Position numbers and translations under genes: made by a program
The notes under the pieces: generated by a model
Told to the model about the DNA's origin: nothing
What the model saw: only the letters and a program-made list of their open reading frames with translations
Databases searched by the model: none
DNA from: JAWCQZ01 sp038869515 [NCBI: Halobacteria archaeon]
GTDB lineage: Archaea > Halobacteriota > Syntropharchaeia > JACQPP01
Assembly: GCA_038869515.1 (NCBI GenBank)
Contig: JAWCQZ010000005.1
Span: forward strand, 62,001-126,000
DNA: 64,000 nucleotides
Direction: 5' to 3'
Part shown: piece after piece, positions 32,459 to 42,662 of the stretch
Numbering within the stretch: position 1 is the stretch's first letter
How the letters are laid out: every line of letters begins with the position of its first letter

Positions 32459-34942
32459 ATGGGCGAAGTCCCGCGCGACGAGGCATCAAACGAGCGTTGC
32501 AGACGGCTCGCGCGTGAACGCCTTCCGTCCCGCGCGACGGGACTTGCAACAAGCGCGGGTGGACCGGCAACCGCGCCCTGCGGCTCGGGGGGTTTCGGCC
32601 GGTGGGTCACCGACGAGTTCGGCCTCCCGGCCTACCTCTACACCGCCCGCGACCCCCGCCCCTGGCACCAGGTGGGGAACGACCGCATCACCGCCGTCGC
32701 CTCCGCCGGAGGGGGCGCGGCGCTCTTCGCCTGGGAGACCTGCGCCAAGTGGCTCGACGCCCCCCGGGAGGGCCCCTCGGGGCCGGCGTGGACCCCGGCG
32801 GCCCCTCCGGCGCCCCCCGTCCCGGGTCTCGCCCTCTTCGGCGCCGGTTACCTCCGGCGGGAGTTCTCCGCCGGCAACCTGCGGTGGAGGGAGACCCTCT
32901 ACGCCCCGTTCGGCGACTTCCCGTTCGTCCTCTCCCGGCTCGACGCCCCCGGGGCCGGGGAGTGGGTCGCCTCCTGGGCCCCGCGCCCCCGGTCTCTCTT
33001 CTTCACCTTCCTCCGCTTCCTCCAGGGCCCCCTCTCGCCCCGGGTCGAGCGGACGGAGTATGACCCGGAGCGAAGAATCGAATGGGCCCGCGTCGGGGGT
33101 CCCAAGGAGTTGCCCCCGGAGCCCCGCCGCCGGGACCCCTGGTTCCCCGACCTCTTCCTGGCCCACCGCGCCGGGCCCCCGCCCGGGCCGGAGCCCGGGA
33201 CCCGCCCTCCCCGGATGGCCCTGCGCTACCGGACCGGTCCGGGAGCCTCCCGCGCCGAAGTGGCCGCCGGCTACCACTACGGGTCGGGGGCCGTTGCGGA
33301 GGAGGTTCGCCGGGCCCCGTCGCTGGAGGAGACCGCGGCGCGCTGGAGAGACCTCGCGGGCTCCTGGGACCTTCCGGAAGGGTGGGTGGCGCGGGAGGCC
33401 GCCTGGTCGGCATACTACCTCCGCTCCGCCGCCCTCTACGACCGCTACGTGGAGGCCCACGCCATCCCGCAGGGGGGCCTCTACCTCTACCAGTGGGGAG
33501 TCAACGGCGCCCCCCGTGACATCGCGCAGCACGGCTGGCCTCTCGTTTACCTCGATCCGCCCATGGCCCGGGAGGTCCTCCGGTTCCTCTTCCGCATCCA
33601 GAAGGCGTCGGGCCGGCTGCCCTGGGACTACTCGGGCTACGGCGCCCGGGACCTCCACATCATGGAGCCGAGCGACGGCGACCTCTGGCTCTTCTGGCTC
33701 GCCATCGAGTATCTCTTCGCGACCCGGGACTTCGGCCTCCTCGACGAAACGTTCCCGTTCCATCCGAGGCACGAGGGGCGGGCCGGGACCGGGTGGGAGC
33801 ACCTCCGCGCCTCCTGGCGCCACCTGCGCGACGAGGTGGGGACCGGCGCCCACGGACTCCTCCGCCTGAAGTTCAGCGACTGGAGCGACGAGATGGCCCC
33901 CGACGCGGGGCGGAACCCTCTCGGCCCCCTGCTCGGGTGGCACCACCTGCGGAGGGTCCGGCGGGAGGGGGAGTCCACCCTCAACAGCGCCATGGCCTGC
34001 GCGGTCCTCCCCCGTCTCGCGGAGCTGGCCCGGATGCGGGGCGACCGGGAGGTGGAGCGGGAGGCGGGGGAGTTCGTCGCGGCCCAGCGCAGGGCGCTCC
34101 TGGAGCAGTGGCGGGGCCGGTGGTTCAACCGAGCCTGGTTCCGCCCCGGGAAGGAGGTGGGGGCCGACCGCCTCTACATCGAGCCGCAGATCTGGGCGCT
34201 GCTGGCCGGCGTGGAGCCGGAGATGGAGGCCCGCATCGTCCGGTCCCTCAAGGAGATGTGCGCCTCCCCGCTTGGCGCCATCTGCCTCTTCCCGCCGGAA
34301 GGCCAGTTGACCAGCCGCGCCGGGGAGTTGACCAGCGGCGGCATCTGGTACCTCCTGAACATGCTCCTGGTGGAGGCGCTCTCGACGCGGGACCCGGGGG
34401 CGGCGTGGGAGGAGACGAAGCGGAACACCCTGGCGAACCACGCGACCCTCCACCCGCAACTCTGGTACGGCACCTGGAGCGGCAACGACTCCTGGAACGG
34501 GCCCGCATCCCCCCGCCCCGGAGAGGCCCCGCGCGGCCGGGTCCCATGGGTCCGCCTCCCCGCGATTGACTACCGCCGCTGGCCCGTCCAGATCGCCCAC
34601 AGCCACGGCGCCCTCCACTACATGCTCTTCAAGATGGCGGGCGTCGAGGCGCGCGCCGGGGGCTACAGATTCCGGCCCCGTTTCCCCTTCCCGAACTTCG
34701 GCTTTGAGGGCCGCTTCCTGGGGCTGCGCTATGGGGATGGAGAGGCGCGGGGGCACCTGCTCCCGGCGGGCTCCGGCCCGGTGGAGATGGAGGCCGCTCC
34801 GCCCCGGGGGGTCGCTCCCGGCCGCGCGCGGGTCGAGGTGGACGGGGAGGAGGTTGCGTCCCGGGCCGGGGAGGAGACCGTCCGCTTCCCGCTCGCTCTT
34901 CAGGGAGGCCGCCGGGTCTCTTGGAGAATCACCGGGGCTTGA
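32459..34942 (+). CDS. GH94/GH36-like glycoside phosphorylase or hydrolase
   Basis: This 827-residue protein resembles family 94 phosphorylases. An N-terminal beta domain (GFGRWVTDEFGLPAYLYTAR) precedes an (alpha/alpha)6 barrel with NGAPRDIAQHGWPLVYLDPP, WDYSGYGARDLHIMEPSDGD, KFSDWSDEMAPDAGRN and YGTWSGNDSWNG, and a C-terminal beta cap. The Asp in the SDW region could be the acid residue, but I cannot confirm the family. It may break or make alpha- or beta-glucosides. A TATATG-type box about 25 bp before the ATG supports the start. Confidence 0.6.
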   Translation: MGEVPRDEASNERCRRLARERLPSRATGLATSAGGPATAPCGSGGFGRWVTDEFGLPAYLYTARDPRPWHQVGNDRITAVASAGGGAALFAWETCAKWLDAPREGPSGPAWTPAAPPAPPVPGLALFGAGYLRREFSAGNLRWRETLYAPFGDFPFVLSRLDAPGAGEWVASWAPRPRSLFFTFLRFLQGPLSPRVERTEYDPERRIEWARVGGPKELPPEPRRRDPWFPDLFLAHRAGPPPGPEPGTRPPRMALRYRTGPGASRAEVAAGYHYGSGAVAEEVRRAPSLEETAARWRDLAGSWDLPEGWVAREAAWSAYYLRSAALYDRYVEAHAIPQGGLYLYQWGVNGAPRDIAQHGWPLVYLDPPMAREVLRFLFRIQKASGRLPWDYSGYGARDLHIMEPSDGDLWLFWLAIEYLFATRDFGLLDETFPFHPRHEGRAGTGWEHLRASWRHLRDEVGTGAHGLLRLKFSDWSDEMAPDAGRNPLGPLLGWHHLRRVRREGESTLNSAMACAVLPRLAELARMRGDREVEREAGEFVAAQRRALLEQWRGRWFNRAWFRPGKEVGADRLYIEPQIWALLAGVEPEMEARIVRSLKEMCASPLGAICLFPPEGQLTSRAGELTSGGIWYLLNMLLVEALSTRDPGAAWEETKRNTLANHATLHPQLWYGTWSGNDSWNGPASPRPGEAPRGRVPWVRLPAIDYRRWPVQIAHSHGALHYMLFKMAGVEARAGGYRFRPRFPFPNFGFEGRFLGLRYGDGEARGHLLPAGSGPVEMEAAPPRGVAPGRARVEVDGEEVASRAGEETVRFPLALQGGRRVSWRITGA

Positions 34943-35405
34943 CGGAGTCCCGGGTTTCGACCGCGACCCCGCGCTTCAGCACGCCCATCTCCTCGCTCCC
35001 GAGGCGCGCTTGGCCGACCGCCAGGGGCCGGTCCTCCGGGTCGGTGACCAGGACCTCGTCGAGGGCGCGGATCTCCGGGTCGCTCCGGAGGATGTGCTTG
35101 GCGAAGGCGTTGCCCCCCTCGGCCACGAAGGGCGCCGCGTCGGCGGAGACCACCACGCGCCACCGGGGCGGGGGGAAGCAGCCGTGGAGCCTCCGGCCCC
35201 CGTCCATCGAGAGGGTCAGCCTTCCGTCCCGGGCGCGGACCGTGGCGATGCGGGCGCCGTCGAGCGTGACCTGCCGGGGCCGCCCCGTGTTGCTCAGGAC
35301 GAACCCAACCCCGTCGGGGAAGAGCGCCTCCCCGGCCCCGGGGCCGAACTGGTAGTCGGCGATGGCGCGGACCCTCCTCAGGTGTTCGCCCCCGCTCCTC
35401 ATCAT
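34929..35405 (-). CDS. PUA-domain RNA-binding protein
   Basis: The 158-residue protein has the archaeal pre-PUA/PUA pattern: ADYQFGPGAGEALFPDGV, TLSMDGGRRLHGCFPPP, VAEGGNAFAKHIL, and ALDEVLVTDPEDRPLAVGQA with a closing GVAVETRD. PUA domains bind RNA in tRNA-modification enzymes. It overlaps the pheT stop by 4 bp (two adjacent ATGs are possible starts) and overlaps the convergent glycosidase stop by 14 bp. Confidence 0.85.
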   Translation of the reverse strand: MMRSGGEHLRRVRAIADYQFGPGAGEALFPDGVGFVLSNTGRPRQVTLDGARIATVRARDGRLTLSMDGGRRLHGCFPPPRWRVVVSADAAPFVAEGGNAFAKHILRSDPEIRALDEVLVTDPEDRPLAVGQARLGSEEMGVLKRGVAVETRDSVKPR

Positions 35406-37012
35406 TCGCCGGGAATCTCGACTTCAAGGGCCACCGCCGGAAGCTCGAGGCCGAACGCCTCCAGGACCAGGGGGTGGAGTTCGCCGAAGTGGCCCACCAC
35501 CCTCTGGCCGGCCAGCAGCGCCCCGCACCGGCCCGGGATGAAGGAGGGGTGGTCGCCCGGGACGATGGAGATGCCGAGCGCCATCTCCCGGAGGAACCCG
35601 TCCGCGAGGCTCCGGGCCTCCGCGAAGGCGGCGCGGCCGTGGACCGACACCGCGGCGGCCGCCGGGAACTGCCGTCCCTCCCGGAGGGACTCCCCCACCT
35701 CGAAGAGGCGCTGCGGGTGGTCCCGGTGCTTGTTGGCGGCGAGGAGGACGAGGAGCGTCCCGAGGAGGCGGGTCCGGACCTGGGTCTGCTCCCGGCTCAC
35801 CGGGTTGGCGATGGGGGTGTGCCCCTCGGCGGGGAGCCGGAGGCGGTCGAAGTCGTCCTCCCTCCGCGTCAGGGTGAAGCCGACAATCTCCTGGTAGCCC
35901 AGCCCGACGAGGACCTCCCGGGCCAGGGCCTTCCGGACCTCCACCGGGTCCCGGCCCCCGGTCCCCGCCGCCGGCAGGACCCCCTCGATGGAGTCGAAGC
36001 CCCACGCCTTCGCGACATCCTCCGCCAGGTCCCACGGGTGGAGGATGTCCACCCGGTAGGCGGGCACCTCCACATCCACCGAGGCCCCCCGGGGTCGGGC
36101 GCCGAAGCCCATTTTCGACAGCAGTTGCGCGGTCTTGGCGGCGGTGAGGTCGAGCCCGAGGAGGGCCGACGCCTCGGCCGCCTTCAGGGCCGCCTTCCGG
36201 GGCCGAAGGTCGGGAGTGGTGCGGCGCGCCTTGCCCTCTTCGACGGCCACCGACTCGATGCGCGCCCCGCGCTCGGCGAGGGAGGTGGCGACGATAGTGA
36301 GAGCAGTTCCGACCTCCTCCCCGGTCCCGGTCACCTCCACGAAGAGGTCGCGGGTCGCGCTCGAGACCCGGGTCAGTTCGGCGTTGATGATGGGCGGGAA
36401 GGAGAGGACCCGGCCCTTGGCGTCGAGGATGAGGGGGAGGCGGTCCCGCCCCCGGAGGGTCGCCCCGAAGGCGCGGCCGGTCGGGTGCTCCTCCAGGATT
36501 TTCCCCAGGGCCATCTCCGCCGGCTCGTCGAGGGGCCGGAAGCGGAACCCGGGCTCCGCGGTCGTGTAGCGGAAGGGCGGCTCCACCTTGGCCGCGTCGT
36601 GGAGGCCGATGGCGACCCGCCGCCGGTTGCGGCCGATGGTCCAGTGGAGGTGCTCCTGGAGCCGGATGAGGGAGCGCAGGGTCCGGTCGCCGAGTTTCAC
36701 CCCGCGGAGGTAGGCGGCGGCCACCGCCGGCCGCACCTTGCGGACCGAGGTGTCGGCGACCAGCCGCGCCCCCGAGGGCTTGACCGCGTATTTGCGGAGG
36801 CCGCGCTCCTTCCCGAGGAAGGTCCGCAACGCCCGCGCCGCCCCCTCGACGCTGAAGAGGTCGGGCCGGTCGGGGAAGAACTCGACCTCGAGGGCGTCGT
36901 GGGTCTCGCGCTCGATGGTGCAGCCGAGCATGGGCAGCCGCTCCCGGACGAGTTTCAGCGGGAGCCCGGTCAGGGTCCGGAGGTCGGTCTTGTCGAGGGC
37001 GACTACGGGCAT
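35402..37012 (-). CDS. pheT: Phenylalanyl-tRNA synthetase beta subunit
   Basis: The 536-residue archaeal-type beta subunit begins MPVVALDKTDLRTLTGLP, has the B3/B4 region (FPPIINAELTRVSSATRDLFVE), the B5 helix-turn-helix DNA-binding-like domain, and ends in a catalytic-like core (ANPVSREQTQVRTRLLGTLL, FGELHPLVLEAFGL). With PheS it charges tRNA-Phe. It starts 4 bp after pheS. Confidence 0.95.
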   Translation of the reverse strand: MPVVALDKTDLRTLTGLPLKLVRERLPMLGCTIERETHDALEVEFFPDRPDLFSVEGAARALRTFLGKERGLRKYAVKPSGARLVADTSVRKVRPAVAAAYLRGVKLGDRTLRSLIRLQEHLHWTIGRNRRRVAIGLHDAAKVEPPFRYTTAEPGFRFRPLDEPAEMALGKILEEHPTGRAFGATLRGRDRLPLILDAKGRVLSFPPIINAELTRVSSATRDLFVEVTGTGEEVGTALTIVATSLAERGARIESVAVEEGKARRTTPDLRPRKAALKAAEASALLGLDLTAAKTAQLLSKMGFGARPRGASVDVEVPAYRVDILHPWDLAEDVAKAWGFDSIEGVLPAAGTGGRDPVEVRKALAREVLVGLGYQEIVGFTLTRREDDFDRLRLPAEGHTPIANPVSREQTQVRTRLLGTLLVLLAANKHRDHPQRLFEVGESLREGRQFPAAAAVSVHGRAAFAEARSLADGFLREMALGISIVPGDHPSFIPGRCGALLAGQRVVGHFGELHPLVLEAFGLELPAVALEVEIPGE

Positions 37013-37016
37013 GGCG

Positions 37017-38501
37017 TCAGCCCCTCCGGCCGGCGACCGGAAACTTCCTCAGCCACCCCAAATCGGGCTGATAGAGCGCCCGCAGGTCGTCGAGCCCGAA
37101 CCTCATCATCGCCAGCCTCCCGGCCCCGAGCCCCCAGGCGAGGACCGGGTGCTTGATTCCGAGGGGGGCGAGCACCTCCCGCCGGAAGATGCCCGCGCCG
37201 CCCAACTCCACCCATCGTTCCTTCCACTTGACCTCCACCTCCAGGGAGGGCTCGGTGTAGGGGAAGTAGCCCGGCCGGAACCTCGCCTCGGGGAAGCCCG
37301 CCCGCCGGTAGAACTCGCGCAGCAGCCCCATGAGGTGGCGGAAGTTCGCCCCCTCCTCCAGGACCACTCCCTCCAACTGGTCGAACTCCGGCAGGTGGGT
37401 CGGGTCGGCGTTCTCGCGCCGGTAGACGCGGTCGATGCAGAAGGCGCGCACCGGGGGCTCGGGGTGGGCCGCGAGGTGGCGGATGGTGACCGCGGTGGTG
37501 TGGGTCCGGAGGACGAGTTTGCGGGCGGCGGCCGGGTCCCACGGGCGGCGCCAGCCGCGGCTCCCCGCCCCGGCGCCGGTCTCGTGGACCGCCTTCACCC
37601 TCTTGGCCACCGGTGGGAGGGGCGCCTCCCTCTCGAGGTAGAATGTGTCCTGCATGTCCCGCGCCGGGTGGTCCTGCGGCTGGAAGAGCGCGTCGAAGTT
37701 CCAGAAGGCGGGCTGGACGACCTCGCCGCGGATTTCCCGGAAGCCCATCTCGAGGAAAATCTGCCTCAACTCGTCGAGCAGGCGCGAGTAGGGGTTGCGC
37801 TTGCCCCCCCAGTGGGGCGCGGCGGGGAGGGTGACGTCGTAGGGGCGGAAGGCCTTGCCCTTCCACCCCCCGCTCTTCAGCAGGTCGCGGGTGAGGTCGC
37901 CAATCTCTTCTGCGGCCTCCTCCACCCCTTCCGCCAGGGCCTTGCGGCCCGCGGGAGAGAGGGAGATGCGGCGCGAGGTCCTCTCCTGGAAGGCGAGGAG
38001 GCCGCGCTTCACGAGCGCGTCAGCCACCGTGTGCTCGGCATCTCCGGGGCCTGAGGCGAGGCGCTTCAGCAACCGCTCGTCATCGCCGGGCGGGGGTTCC
38101 TCGCCGGAAACGGCGCGCTCGAGAGACCCCTCTTGAGTTCTCTTCGCCCACCCTTTCCGCAGAATCCATCCAGGCACAATCGGGATTTCGTGGGGCGAGA
38201 GAACGTTGCGCGGCGGCTTGGCCCATTCATCCAGGGCAGATATGGCAATGGGTCCATGAACCAAAGCACCCAAAAGGCGCCTTTCGGGGAGCCCTTTCTG
38301 TTGATAGAGTTCACCCTCTGCGGTCAGCCGGTAGGTCCTCTTGCGCTCCTCTCGGAGGTCCACGAGCCCCTTCTGCTGCAACTGAAACGCCGCCGAGAGG
38401 GCGGCGTCGGGGCTCAGACCCGTCCGCGCCGCAAGGTCGTCGCCGGTCGCAGGCCCCGATTCCAGCCCCCTCAGGACTTTGCGCTCGTTGGGAGAGAGCA
38501 T
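37017..38501 (-). CDS. pheS: Phenylalanyl-tRNA synthetase alpha subunit
   Basis: The 494-residue archaeal/eukaryotic-type alpha subunit has N-terminal winged-helix repeats (LSPNERKVLRGLESGPATGD), then class II motifs: DALFQPQDHPARDMQDTFYL, RTHTTAVTIRHLA, FCIDRVYRRENADPTHLPEF and LAWGLGAGRLAMMRFGLDDL. The ATG chosen opens the first winged helix. It forms an operon with pheT and the PUA gene. Confidence 0.95.
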   Translation of the reverse strand: MLSPNERKVLRGLESGPATGDDLAARTGLSPDAALSAAFQLQQKGLVDLREERKRTYRLTAEGELYQQKGLPERRLLGALVHGPIAISALDEWAKPPRNVLSPHEIPIVPGWILRKGWAKRTQEGSLERAVSGEEPPPGDDERLLKRLASGPGDAEHTVADALVKRGLLAFQERTSRRISLSPAGRKALAEGVEEAAEEIGDLTRDLLKSGGWKGKAFRPYDVTLPAAPHWGGKRNPYSRLLDELRQIFLEMGFREIRGEVVQPAFWNFDALFQPQDHPARDMQDTFYLEREAPLPPVAKRVKAVHETGAGAGSRGWRRPWDPAAARKLVLRTHTTAVTIRHLAAHPEPPVRAFCIDRVYRRENADPTHLPEFDQLEGVVLEEGANFRHLMGLLREFYRRAGFPEARFRPGYFPYTEPSLEVEVKWKERWVELGGAGIFRREVLAPLGIKHPVLAWGLGAGRLAMMRFGLDDLRALYQPDLGWLRKFPVAGRRG

Positions 38502-38582
38502 GGAGGGAAGTATGGGTGAGGGTATTTGTCTTTCTCCCTTGATGCGGAACTCCTTTAAGGCCTGCCGCCCCAAAAACCGAGG

Positions 38583-38798
38583 ATGGCCCAGAGGAGTCTG
38601 GAGAAGACCGGCCGTCTTGCCGAGGAAGCCCTCAACTCCGGAATCGAGCTCGTCACCCTCAACGGACAGGTCCGCCACCTCCTGGAGGAGCACCGGACCA
38701 TCCACCCCAGACTCCAGGGAACACTGCGGATTGCGGAATCCGAATATCGCCGGAGGCTCCGGCGGCTCATCCGGGCGATGAACGGAGGAAAGAGATAA
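38583..38798 (+). CDS. Small helical protein, unknown
   Basis: The 71-residue basic protein (KTGRLAEEALNSGIELVTLN, SEYRRRLRRLIRAMNGGK) is predicted helical, with charge patterns of a nucleic-acid or protein-binding peptide. It has a CTTTAAG box about 25 bp upstream and reads divergently from pheS, which supports a real gene. No family is recognised. Confidence 0.5.
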   Translation: MAQRSLEKTGRLAEEALNSGIELVTLNGQVRHLLEEHRTIHPRLQGTLRIAESEYRRRLRRLIRAMNGGKR

Positions 38799-39258
38799 CT
38801 CTACCGATTGCGGTTTCGCCGAGCAGCAGCAAAGAGCGCCGCAACGACCGCCACCGCGGCCTCAAACCCCTGCTGCCTCGGCGTCGGGGAGTGGACGGCG
38901 GACGGCGGGAGTGAAAACCGGGGCGCCTCGGATGGGGCTGGAACCGACGGCGACGGGCTGGGGGCGGGCGTCGGGGAGGGGGGAGCCGGGGAGGCCTCCG
39001 GCACCGCCGTGATGGCGAAGATGCTCGTCCCCGGCACCTCGGCCTTGAACTTGACCTCGGCAGGGCTCTCGCCCACCACCCTCGCGGGGTGGGGCGCCCA
39101 CCTCATCTCGGCCCCCGACCCTCGCGTTTCGGTGTCCGAACGGGGCTGGGTCGGGGGCCTCGCCCCCTCCAGCCGCGCAAGGGCCACCCGCTCCTGCTCC
39201 ACCCCGTTCTGGTTCATCCAGGTCCGCTCCACCGAGAACTCCATCGCCACGCTCTTCG

Positions 39259-39520
39259 CCTTCACCGGCTCACCGAAGGGGTCGGCCAGCGACACCTCCA
39301 TGAAGCGGGCCACGGGCCCGGGGGGCGGGGGCGCGGAGAGCGGGAGGGAGAGGAGGGGCTTCACCGAGACCTTGACCGCCACCGGCTCGTCGGTGACCAC
39401 CTCGATTCTCTCCACGGGCGCCCCGGGGGGCAGGAGGACGACCACGGGCTCCCCGGCGCGGGCGGGGGGCGGGGCGGGGGGGCAGCAGCCGCCCCCGCTG
39501 GTGGTGGTGACGGGGGCGGG
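39259..39520 (-). repeat. 262-bp stalk segment, copy 1
   Basis: By eye this part of the stalk-coding region is identical to 43753-44014. It encodes the GGGCCPPAPPPARAGEPVVV region through PVARFMEVSLADPFGEPV. Confidence 0.85.
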
Positions 39521-40400
39521 AGGGGCGGGGCAGGCGGTCGTGGTCGAGGTGAGGTTCACCCAAGTCGAGTTGAGGTGGTTCTTGTTGTCCGTCGCGCGGA
39601 GGGAGATGGTCCGGCTGGTCCCGCAGGCGAGGCTGGCGTTCTCGAATGTCGCGTTGGAGCGGTTGCCGGCGAAGAGCCCGTCAATCCAGACCTCGACGTG
39701 GCTGAAGTCGGCGTCGGTCGGGTTGGTCCAGGTCCAGTTGAGGGCGCTCGCCGTGACCGTGGCTGCGAGGTTAGTGGCGGAGGCGGGTGCGTTGTCGAGG
39801 GTGACGTTCCCGGTCTGGTTGCACTGCGAGAAGCCGTTGGCCCGGACCCGGCAGACGCGAAGTTTGTAGTTGCCGTCGGAGAGGTTGGAGGAGTTCCAGG
39901 AGCGGCTGCCGTTGAACTCGACGCTGTTGTTGGGGAGGATGCCGCCCACAATCGGGGTCCAGGTGGCGCCGTTGTCCGCGGAGTAGGAGATGTTGTATGT
40001 GTCGTTGGCGGGGTCGGCGGAGAAGGAGGTGAAGGTGATGTTGGAGTTGGAGGTCCATGTGGTCGTGGTATTGTTGGGGAAGGTGACGGTGACATTGGAG
40101 CGGGATATCCAAATTGTGGAGTTTGTGGTGCGCTCAGACCGGAAAGATACCCAGATTGTGCCATTGTTGTCAACAACCATGGTCGGATCGAGGTCAACGA
40201 TGGAGTTGTTGGTCAGAGAAATGGGCGGGCGCCAGTTGACTCCGTCCGCAGAATAGGAGAAATGAATCTCGCGGGTCGCCGTTGAGCCACCGTTCGGGCA
40301 TTCTGCGTAAGGAGGGTTTCCACATTGCGAAGTCCATACGAGAAGATAGTGCCCGTTTCTTGCCTGTTGAAAGTCCAGCCTAAAGTTGTCCTCCTGTTCA

Positions 40401-40432
40401 GTAATGATTCGACTGGGTAATGATTCGACTGG
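40401..40432 (-). repeat. 16-bp exact tandem duplication
   Basis: GTAATGATTCGACTGG occurs twice head to tail (plus-strand reading). The extra copy shifts the frame of the Asp-box surface protein. Confidence 0.92.
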
Positions 40433-41210
40433 GGGAGGTCCAGACCGAGGTATCTGTAGAATTGATTATGCAGATATCATCGTTTCTATCCGCTGCGGCC
40501 ACCCCGCATGTCCATATAACCCAGTGAACCCCATTTGCATCTTGAAATACCTCTGGCCAGTCATTTCGATTCGTGTTGTTCGTTAGATTTTTTTGCGGAC
40601 TCCAAGTTTTCCCGTCCGAAGAGGAGGAAAAAAAGATATCCCCGTTGGCATTTAGGATATTTGACCTCCAAACTAAAATGTACTGCCCGGTCGAATTCTG
40701 GAGGAGCGATGGAAAGAGGTTAGCGAGGCAGTTTGTGACTCGCTTAGCTGTGGATTCGTTTATTGACAGGTTCGTCGCCCAAGTCATTCCATTGGTAGAG
40801 TTTGCGAGCCAGATATCGCTGCAGGGGGAGCTTATCGAGAGCCGGAACGCAATCCAGAATGTTCCGTTCCCATCTCGCAGTAGAGAGGGAGCCCCTTTGC
40901 TGCTCGTGTTGTTTGTCACCCGGAGTGGTTGTGACCATGTTAGGCCATCTATCGAGTTGGTGAGCCAAATTTCCCATTGGGCGTACACCCGTAAGGACTC
41001 GTACGCCATCCAAAACGTGGCGTTTGGAGCGTCGTAAATCAGGGATGGATTTTCATCCCAAACCCAGGGTCCCAGTTGCGTGACCTGGGCCGGGTCACTC
41101 CAGCCCGGCGGGGCCTCCCCTGCCGCTGAGATGGGGATTGCGCCAATGAGGACCACGAGTGCCAGCAATCGGGAGCCCGGCAGGGACCCACGAAAGTCCG
41201 CCTCCATCAA

Positions 41211-41285
41211 ACAGTCTTGGCTTTCTTCGCGTTTAACCGTTATCTTTTTATACTCGCGCTGCGATGACGCGCACAGGAGGAGGTC
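41211..41285. promoter_or_regulatory. Divergent promoter region of two surface-protein genes
   Basis: An AT-rich stretch, GTTTAACCGTTATCTTTTTA followed by TAC, contains candidate TATA boxes for both directions. On the plus side GGAGGAGGT just before a TTG forms a strong ribosome-binding site. Confidence 0.5.
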
Positions 41286-42649
41286 TTGAGCATATCGGTG
41301 CTACGGAGGGTCATCCTGTTTCTCTTGGCAGCGCTCCTGCCGACGGTTGCCGGTGCCAGCACACTTGGGGGCTTCGCCTTCTCGCCACCCTTCCAGCAAT
41401 CAACCGAACTGCCTCCAGATGTCGAGCCCCCGATCCAGATGTCGAGCCCCCGAGGTGGACCGATGTCCGCCAGAGTCTTCAGAACGTCACTCCGGGCCAG
41501 AGCGTCCTCCTCTACGCCCGCCTTGAGGACGACAGGGGGCTCGCCACGGCCATCCTGGCGACCAACGAGACCGGGGAGTGGAGGAACTGGACGGGGAGGT
41601 ACAGTTCGCCCCAGGTTCTGAGGGACGAGACCTCCGCCTGGGTCGTTTTTTCGTGGAAAAACGCCTCCGTCGCCAACGGGACTCGGGTTGGTTGGAAAAT
41701 CTGGTTCAGCGATTCAAGCGGCCGCTGGAACTCCACGAGCGAGCGGAGCTTCGAAATCCAAGCCCGGCAACGATTCCTGCCGAACCGGACTCCCAGCAAC
41801 ACCATCTTCGTTCCGAATGCGGCGTGCGGGGTCCCATTCCAGCCTACCATAACCCTGGCGATTCAAGCCGCTGGTTCCTTGGAGCCCATCATCGTTTGTC
41901 CAGGGACCTACGTTGAATCGGTCGTAATCGATAAAAACGTGGTTCTCCGTGGACGAGACGGGCCCGCATCAACAATCATTGACGCGCGCACTCTGTCCAC
42001 CGCAGTTCAAATCACAAGCCCGGAGCCTCTTGCGACGATAACCGGTTTCACCCTCCGCCACTCCGACTTCGGCGTCCACATCAGCGGGAACGACGCGGTG
42101 GTCGAGAACGTGGTTCTCGACGAAGCCGGAGCTCTTGGTGCCGGCCCCAACCGCGGCGTCCACGTGGACCCGGGTGTGACGAGAGCCCGGATCAATTTCA
42201 CCCAGTCCAATGGCAACCGGGCCAGCGTGGGAGCCTTCGTTTCCGAGAACGCTCAGCGTGTCAACATCACCAACTCCTCGTTCTCGAACCACGCCATCGG
42301 CATCCATGTCCAGGGCCTCGACGGATTTCCAAGCCGCTTCATCAACATCACGAACGTCACCGTCAACAGCTCCAACGAGACCGGCATCCTGCTGGAGTTC
42401 TCGGACGACACCAACGTCACCAACAGCCGCTTCGTGAACTTCAACCGGACGGGCCTCCTCAGCACGGGCCAGAACGTCACCGCCCTCCGCGCCCGGGGGG
42501 CGAACTCCGGCCTCAACGTGACGGGGAACGTCATCGACAACATCTCTTGCGTCATCTGCTCTGCCCTCGGCATCGACATCGACGGCATCGCGCCCAACGG
42601 GACGGTTCTCGGGCCCGCCAGCAGCGTCGTCGTCCGAGGGAACGTCTGA
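41286..42649 (+). pseudogene. Frameshifted NosD/parallel beta-helix secreted protein
   Basis: A TTG after GGAGGAGGT opens a signal peptide: MSISVLRRVILFLLAALLPT then VAGAS. The frame is broken by a 20-bp tandem duplication within PPDVEPP. Removing one copy joins it to WTDVRQSLQNVTPGQSVLLY and a 300-residue right-handed beta helix (IIVCPGTYVESVVIDKNVVL, ITGFTLRHSDFGVHI) rich in N-glycosylation sequons. The joined gene is 1344 bp, divisible by three, 447 residues. There is no C-terminal sorting signal. In the present state an ATG at 41264 in the second frame would give a product lacking a signal peptide. Confidence 0.8.
41414..41453 (+). repeat. 20-bp exact tandem duplication
   Basis: TCCAGATGTCGAGCCCCCGA occurs twice head to tail within the 5' part of the beta-helix gene and shifts its frame. 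Confidence 0.92.
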
Positions 42650-42662
42650 CGGTCTTGGCCCG

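Larger units (their letters stand above)
38801..41210 (-). pseudogene. Frameshifted Asp-box/PGF-CTERM surface protein
   Basis: The N-terminal frame begins with a signal peptide (RLLALVVLIGAIPISAAG) and has repeats such as SIDGLTWS and SSDGKTWSP, the Asp-box pattern of sialidase-like beta propellers. It stops at RIITQSNHY. A 16-bp tandem duplication causes the break. Without it the frame reads RIITEQEDNFRLDFQQARNG and stays open into a second half with SADGVNWRP, a Cys/Pro-rich stalk and the PGF-CTERM-like QGFEAAVAVVAALFAAARRN. The joined gene would be 797 residues (2394 bp, divisible by three). The N-terminal part is AT-richer than the stalk. Confidence 0.8.
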
